From: UBA5499 sp002426275
GTDB taxonomy: Bacteria; Bacillota; DTU084
Direction: 5' to 3'
DNA length: 17,183 bases
Assembly: GCA_937888735.1 (NCBI GenBank)
Contig: CALASN010000058.1
Span: 1 to 17,183, forward strand
Position 1 is the first letter of the stretch. The number at the start of each line of letters is the position of its first letter. Position numbers and translations under genes: made by a program. Shown one piece after another: positions 12,808 to 17,183 of the stretch. The notes beneath the pieces are model-generated. The model made no database searches. It was given only the letters and a program-made list of their open reading frames with translations, and had not been told where the DNA came from.

Positions 12808-14368
12808 AGATCAAAACGAGACAATTTATGAGGCATTGATTAGCTGGAGTGATTTAGCGCCATTAACGGCATCGGAGGGTGCGAAAATTGGGTTTTCCAT
12901 GTTAGTCAATGATAATGATGGTCAAGGAAGAAAGGGTTGGATTGAGCTTACACCTGGGATTGGGACTGGTAAAGATCCTTCCCAGTTTGCAGTATTAGTG
13001 CTTCAAAAAAAGGGAGTGCAGCAGCCAAAGTTAGAATTAGATCCTAATCTGACACAACTCTCTGTTGATACAAATACAGTAATTAACGAATTTAAGCAAT
13101 ACAAAGATGTATCTCAAGGTGGAATCAAAGATGTTTTAGAGACACAATATTGGGCTTCTATGGCACCATGGCTCCAAAAAATCGATTCCAAATTAATTCG
13201 GCTCGATCATGTTTTTGATGATTCATATTATGATGTAGTTACTCGTAAAAATGGGCAATTGCACTTTAACTGGGAGCGATTGGATAAAATTCTCAATGAG
13301 ATATTTGCAATGGGGGCACAACCTTTTTTCTCCTTGAGTTATATGCCAATGGCACTTGCAAAAGATAAAGAAAATGGTCCTTATGGTCCTCCAAGCGATT
13401 ACTTAGAATGGCAAAAACTTTGCAATGAGTTAGTAAAGCATATGAAAGTCAAGTGGAATTCAAGCGGTCTTTACTATGAGATCTGGAATGAACCAGATCT
13501 AAGTGGCTTTTGGAAAGGTACTAGGGAAGAGTATTTTGAGTTGTACCGCTATGGTAGTTTAGGCATTTCTGAAGCTGATCCAACCGCTAAAATCGGCGGT
13601 GGGGGATTTGCTGGACTCACTTGGCTCCAACCATTCCTTCAATTTGTTAGTGATAGAAAATTGGTTTTGGATTTTTATTCCTGGCACAATTACAATTTCG
13701 AACCTGAAAGTTATCGAGGGCAGATTCAGTCGGTTAAAAACTATTTGCTTAAATTTGGCTTTACCCAGACAGAGACAATTTATAGTGAATGGAATATCAA
13801 CGGCTTATGCGCAGTGGACAATGATAGTTTTTATAATGCTGGCTATGCAGCAGCAGTAACTAAAATATTTACTGAAGAAAATTTGTCAAAAGGGCTTTTT
13901 TTCATGGCTAAAGATGAAAAGCGAGATCCGGAGCTTTTTGGCCAATGGGGCTTTCTTACCAATAGGAATAATCCCAAACCTGTATACAACTTTTTTGATG
14001 TTTATTCACGGCTAAGGGGGGATTTAGTGCATTTGGATACATCTAATCGGGCTATTGATGGATTTGCGGTTAAAGACGGAGAGACTTTAAGAATATTGAT
14101 TTACAGCTATGGGCTACAAATGGAATTTGGAGATCCCCAGACTTGTTTATTGAGTATAGAGCTGGATCCTTCAGCTGTTGGTAAATTGTATCATAAAGAC
14201 ATCTATGTAATTGATAGTAAACATAGTAATGTATCTGTCAATCCCCGGGAAGCCGGTGTAAAACTAGTTCAATCAGGAGAAATATTAGCTACTAGAAACA
14301 CGTTGATTTTAAATTTCAGCATTGAAAATGGTGGAGTTATCTTTATAGAGTTATCACTGAAAAGCTAG
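12704..14368 (+). CDS. GH39-like glycoside hydrolase with partial CBM9-like N-terminus, 5'-truncated
   Basis: This open frame of 554 codons overlaps the end of the binding-protein gene in the +1 frame. Recognisable homology begins only near 12770. Up to about 13010 it resembles the end of a CBM9-like carbohydrate-binding module (AIKRDEDQNETIYEALISW, then GFSMLVNDNDG and KGWIELTPGIGTGKDPSQF). A complete GH39-like TIM barrel follows (about 13080-14060) and then a C-terminal beta domain. YYEIWNEPD gives acid/base E263 and IYSEWN gives nucleophile E362, counted from 12704, so the catalytic part is intact and may hydrolyse beta-xylosides or related glycans. The beginning of the module, a signal peptide and a ribosome-binding site are all missing. 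The enzyme could be made only by frameshift from the upstream gene or by internal initiation. Removing one A from the A6 run at 12768-12773 would fuse both frames. Closely related to the next hydrolase. Confidence 0.7.
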   Translation: MFGIRRASIVWVWQAAQKSMLGKNETVSVAIKRDEDQNETIYEALISWSDLAPLTASEGAKIGFSMLVNDNDGQGRKGWIELTPGIGTGKDPSQFAVLVLQKKGVQQPKLELDPNLTQLSVDTNTVINEFKQYKDVSQGGIKDVLETQYWASMAPWLQKIDSKLIRLDHVFDDSYYDVVTRKNGQLHFNWERLDKILNEIFAMGAQPFFSLSYMPMALAKDKENGPYGPPSDYLEWQKLCNELVKHMKVKWNSSGLYYEIWNEPDLSGFWKGTREEYFELYRYGSLGISEADPTAKIGGGGFAGLTWLQPFLQFVSDRKLVLDFYSWHNYNFEPESYRGQIQSVKNYLLKFGFTQTETIYSEWNINGLCAVDNDSFYNAGYAAAVTKIFTEENLSKGLFFMAKDEKRDPELFGQWGFLTNRNNPKPVYNFFDVYSRLRGDLVHLDTSNRAIDGFAVKDGETLRILIYSYGLQMEFGDPQTCLLSIELDPSAVGKLYHKDIYVIDSKHSNVSVNPREAGVKLVQSGEILATRNTLILNFSIENGGVIFIELSLKS

Positions 14369-14746
14369 CGCTTAGTACCTAGAAGATTCAAATTTTGGCA
14401 CACAATTTTGCTTACCTATAGCTTTCACTATCTTGCACAATACAATCCGGTTGGCGAAAGCAGATGTCGATTTTATATGGTTTTTATTGACCATTCAAGG
14501 AGAACCAGCATTGATACACCCGCAAAACAACGGCGTGCGATATGCTATGCTGGGTAAAGCTGTACGAAAGCGCGCGAAACAAGAGGTACCGAAAACCTTG
14601 TCAGCGTCATTGACAAGCAATCCGGCATTTTCCAAAACAGAACATCTGGGACGTTCTGTTTCTCAAGGATGGTTTCTCTATATATAGAGAGAATGGGGTC
14701 CGGGGCCGGGTTACCACAATATCTTCTAAAAATGGGAGGGGCCATT
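14369..14746. other. Gene-free spacer with hairpins and a palindrome between the GH39-like genes
   Basis: No supported gene; an 84-codon frame at 14433-14687 shows no domain or ribosome-binding site. CTTGTCA (14597-14603) pairs with TGACAAG (14611-14617). AAACAGAAC (14635-14643) pairs with GTTCTGTTT (14653-14661) over a 9-nt loop and is followed by CTC, so it is a terminator-like stem with a weak T-run. A 16-bp perfect palindrome, TCTCTATATATAGAGA, occupies 14675-14690 just before the next gene and includes TATATA, a possible -10 or operator. Confidence 0.4.
14635..14664 (+). terminator. Possible terminator after the first GH39-like gene
   Basis: A perfect 9-bp stem (AAACAGAAC / GTTCTGTTT) with a 9-nt loop; the A-rich 5' arm and T-rich 3' end are terminator-like, although it lies about 270 bp after the stop codon. 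It could equally act as a leader hairpin for the next gene. Confidence 0.35.
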
Positions 14747-16054
14747 TTGAAAAAAAATCTGAGTTTATGGGTTATCATACTTCTGTTGTCATTTGGAACT
14801 AATATTGCTTTAGGGGCGGCAAACGATTGTGTAGTGGTTACCGTTGAGCCAGAAGTATCTTTGGGAAATTTTACGCCAATGACGGATATGTCGGAAGGGG
14901 GAATAGGTGAGGTAATACACGCTAGTTTTTGGAAACCTATTGTTCCTATGCTTAGGCAAATCAACTGCCAATGGGTTCGATTAGACCATATTTTTGACGA
15001 TTCCTATTATGGACTAATAAAACGCAATCCTAACGGTCAATTACAATATGATTGGACGAGATTTGATTCAGTGATTGCAGAAATTTTAGCATCAGGTGCT
15101 AAACCTTTCTTTTCCTTAAGCTATTTGCCTGATGCGTTGGTTAAAACTAGCAAATATGGCCCTCCTAAGGATCTTACGGAGTGGGCTGCAATTTGTGCAG
15201 AACTAGTCGCACATATGCAGAGTAAATATGGACTTTCTGGTTTATACTATGAAGTTTGGAATGAACCGAATATGACTGGTTTTTGGGATGGAACACAGGA
15301 TGATTATTATCAGCTTTATGAATATACCTACAACGCTATTTTTGAAAATGATCCAACCGCGAAAATCGGCGGACCAGCAGGTGCTGGTACAGGTTGGATT
15401 TCACCATTTTTAGCGCATTTAAGTCAAGAGGATCTTAAAATAGATTTTGTTTCCTGGCATCATTATAGTGCCGATCCTGCAACCTACCGCACCCAAATCA
15501 ATTATGTACAACGGCAGCTTAAGTTGTATGACTTTACCGATGCGGAAATGATTTTTAGCGAGTGGAATATTGACCCAGCGATAGGACCTGCCAACGATAG
15601 TTTTTATAATGCCGGCCACACAGCGGCCGTGCTGGGTCTCTTTCATGAACTGGGGCTGAGCAAATCATTCTTCTTCATGCCTAAAGATGGACGTGGGAAC
15701 TCCGAACTTTTTGGGCAATGGGGCGCAATTACCTTTAACAATAAACCAAAGCCATCTTTCAATGTCTTTGATGCCTATTCAAGATTAAAAGGCAATGAGA
15801 TTAAAAATACAACAACGAATACTAGTGTCAATGCGCTTACCATTTTGGATGAGGATGCTAATCTGAAGATTTTGGTATGGAACTATGACCGGGAGCGGCC
15901 ATTTGGTGAATTGAGGAAAGTGGTAATAGAGATAAAACAAGATAACGATGACCCAATCCTCAACGGTGAGTTTAATCAATCTATTTATCTGATCGACAGT
16001 CAGCATATAGTATCTTACTTGACGCAATCGCCTTTAGCGAAAAGAAGCCGATAA
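14747..16054 (+). CDS. Secreted GH39-like glycoside hydrolase, C-terminally truncated
   Basis: Exported glycosidase of 435 residues. The start is TTG 14747, with GGGAGG at 14734-14739; MKKNLSLWVIILLLSFGTNIALGA then forms a clean signal peptide cut near residue 25. Earlier in-frame ATGs (14669, 14732) would put the hydrophobic segment too deep. The GH39-like TIM barrel fills most of the protein. YYEVWNEPN gives acid/base E173 and IFSEWN gives nucleophile E272. It aligns throughout with the upstream GH39-like frame (for example RLDHIFDDSYYG versus RLDHVFDDSYYD, and KPFFSLSYLP versus QPFFSLSYMP) up to SIYLIDSQH. There the paralogue continues for about 49 more residues, but this one ends in an unrelated short tail. 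The last strands of the C-terminal beta domain are therefore missing, and the next gene begins within about 20 bp. The catalytic part is complete, so activity is possible but folding may suffer. Confidence 0.8.
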   Translation: MKKNLSLWVIILLLSFGTNIALGAANDCVVVTVEPEVSLGNFTPMTDMSEGGIGEVIHASFWKPIVPMLRQINCQWVRLDHIFDDSYYGLIKRNPNGQLQYDWTRFDSVIAEILASGAKPFFSLSYLPDALVKTSKYGPPKDLTEWAAICAELVAHMQSKYGLSGLYYEVWNEPNMTGFWDGTQDDYYQLYEYTYNAIFENDPTAKIGGPAGAGTGWISPFLAHLSQEDLKIDFVSWHHYSADPATYRTQINYVQRQLKLYDFTDAEMIFSEWNIDPAIGPANDSFYNAGHTAAVLGLFHELGLSKSFFFMPKDGRGNSELFGQWGAITFNNKPKPSFNVFDAYSRLKGNEIKNTTTNTSVNALTILDEDANLKILVWNYDRERPFGELRKVVIEIKQDNDDPILNGEFNQSIYLIDSQHIVSYLTQSPLAKRSR

Positions 16055-16074
16055 AGACAAGATATATAAGCACA

Positions 16075-17175
16075 ATGTCTGTACCGCAACTTGTAAATAT
16101 GGATCCGGGTGCTAACCCTTGGAGCTTAAAAGGTGATATGCGGCTAAATTTGACATCTGGCATGAGTTTTTATGAAACTAGCGATCTCATCTTCGAATAT
16201 AAAAAAGGTTACAGCTCGGTCTATCTTCCAATCTGGCTTTACTTCCGTAATAATGGCTATAATTGGACCTTCCATGAAGGCTGGGGAATAGATAGCTACG
16301 ATAGCGGAGTTTTCTACCGGATCGGATCAGGCCGCAGCGATTTACTCGCAGTGGATGAACCATTAGGGCTACTGGGGTCCGATGTTCTCTCGTCTTCCAG
16401 AACGGATACCTTAAGAATTACTAACAATGATCCCAATCGTAAGTACACTTTTTTCTTAATACATGATCGGCCATATGGCGAATTATTTGCCGCAGGAATA
16501 GGAAGGCTTTCTTTGGGAAATCTTGATTTGCGCTTAATGAACATTAACGGCTTTAAAGGTACCGATTGGTTAAATCAAAACAGTAATGTTTCCATAGATT
16601 TTGAGTGGCTAGCGCCTTTTGGCAAAGTGAAAGGCTTGGGAGCTGCAAATGTTTCCACTACTGCTCCTGATAACCTCCTCGGCGAACCCTCGTTTGCTAA
16701 CTTTTTTGAGGTAAGCGAACTTGATACTCCCTTTGGTTTAATTGGACTCAGTTATCTAAATATTGATCAAGACTTTGACGCTCCGCTCGCGATGAAAACG
16801 ATTAAGAACCTTGCAGAAGGGGACACTCGAAGTTTAGCGGTGAAATACAAGGGAAAATCAGTGATTGGTTTATCTAGGGAGGGAAGTTCCCGGATTAACG
16901 ATCAGTCAGTTACAGTTGGTAATAAGGTTACTTATGTTTATGAAAACCCGGAAAACTATTATTATCATTATGACAACACTGCAGAAGTAAGCACCTTGTT
17001 GGGGACGTTCACTACCGGTTTAGAAATATATGATCCGGTAGGGCTACTAGCAAAAGATAGGACGGTAACTTATAACCTTGGCTTTAAGAAAAAGACAAAT
17101 CTTATAGACATTTCAAACTTAAGTATTGACTCAACTTTCGCAGTAACAAACAGCCAGTCGTTCCTTGAAAAATGA
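16075..17175 (+). CDS. Beta-barrel (outer-membrane-like) protein fragment
   Basis: This 366-codon frame has many alternating amphipathic, aromatic-rich strands (RLNLTSGMSFYETSDLIFEY, SSVYLPIWLYFRNNGYNW, GRLSLGNLDLRLMNING, GLIGLSYLNI), as in outer-membrane or surface beta-barrels. I do not recognise a named family. The ATG at 16075 has no ribosome-binding site. In the same frame the preceding codons read DAIAFSEKKPIKTRYIST, which looks like the end of a signal peptide and start of a mature protein, so the true 5' end is probably lost upstream. The stop TGA (17173-17175) follows an A5 run at 17168-17172; one extra A would keep the frame open (EKMRVN) to the window edge, so the 3' end may be frameshifted as well. 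A role in polysaccharide uptake across an outer membrane would suit the neighbours, but that is inference. Confidence 0.5.
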   Translation: MSVPQLVNMDPGANPWSLKGDMRLNLTSGMSFYETSDLIFEYKKGYSSVYLPIWLYFRNNGYNWTFHEGWGIDSYDSGVFYRIGSGRSDLLAVDEPLGLLGSDVLSSSRTDTLRITNNDPNRKYTFFLIHDRPYGELFAAGIGRLSLGNLDLRLMNINGFKGTDWLNQNSNVSIDFEWLAPFGKVKGLGAANVSTTAPDNLLGEPSFANFFEVSELDTPFGLIGLSYLNIDQDFDAPLAMKTIKNLAEGDTRSLAVKYKGKSVIGLSREGSSRINDQSVTVGNKVTYVYENPENYYYHYDNTAEVSTLLGTFTTGLEIYDPVGLLAKDRTVTYNLGFKKKTNLIDISNLSIDSTFAVTNSQSFLEK

Positions 17176-17183
17176 GGGTAAAT

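Noticed and set aside
14433..14687. 84-codon frame between the GH39-like genes, considered as a transposase remnant
   Set aside because: No transposase motif, terminal repeat or ribosome-binding site could be seen.
1..17183. CRISPR arrays, tRNA or rRNA genes, insertion sequences
   Set aside because: No regularly spaced short repeats, cloverleaf genes, rRNA segments or transposase genes were found. The only long repeat is the tandem hydrolase pair.

Overview
The window is a carbohydrate-degradation locus, most likely from an anaerobic member of the Firmicutes. The reasons are strong purine-rich ribosome-binding sites, TTG and GTG starts, sigma-A-like promoters, a GntR/LacI-type regulator and an ABC sugar-binding protein. 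The last gene looks like an outer-membrane beta-barrel, which would fit a two-membrane lineage (Limnochordia/Hydrogenispora-like, Halanaerobiales or Negativicutes). That placement is inference, since no rRNA or other marker gene is present.

Layout. (1) 51-5973: two tandem genes for near-identical 968-residue secreted clan GH-A glycoside hydrolases. They are identical over 1853 bp (105-1957 = 3121-4973) and then abruptly diverged. (2) 5974-6222: two hairpins, a good promoter and a 25-bp palindrome. (3) 6223-9216: a 997-residue cytoplasmic GH38-like alpha-mannosidase. (4) 9217-9913: about 700 bp without a convincing gene but full of inverted repeats, including a three-hairpin block ending in an intrinsic terminator. 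(5) 9914-11011: a GntR-HTH/LacI-type sugar-responsive repressor. (6) 11012-11499: a second structured non-coding leader. (7) 11500-14368: an ABC sugar-binding protein whose 3' end runs, out of frame, into the tail of a CBM9-like domain followed by a complete GH39-like barrel. (8) 14747-16054: a second secreted GH39-like enzyme with a lost C-terminus. (9) 16075-17175: a beta-barrel-like protein lacking its signal peptide and ending at an A-run frameshift.

How the genes may work together (inference). The secreted modular enzymes would bind and cut an external polysaccharide, the binding protein would capture the products, and the GH38-like enzyme would finish mannosyl oligosaccharides inside the cell. 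The GntR/LacI protein would sense an intracellular sugar and control the locus through palindromes such as 6159-6183.

The right third (from about 11.4 kb) is visibly more AT-rich than the left and carries at least two gene-to-gene junctions that look like deletion scars or assembly joins. The ABC permeases expected after the binding protein are absent. The strongest leads are the sharp conversion-like boundary in the tandem pair, the two chimeric junctions, and the structured non-coding DNA on both sides of the regulator.
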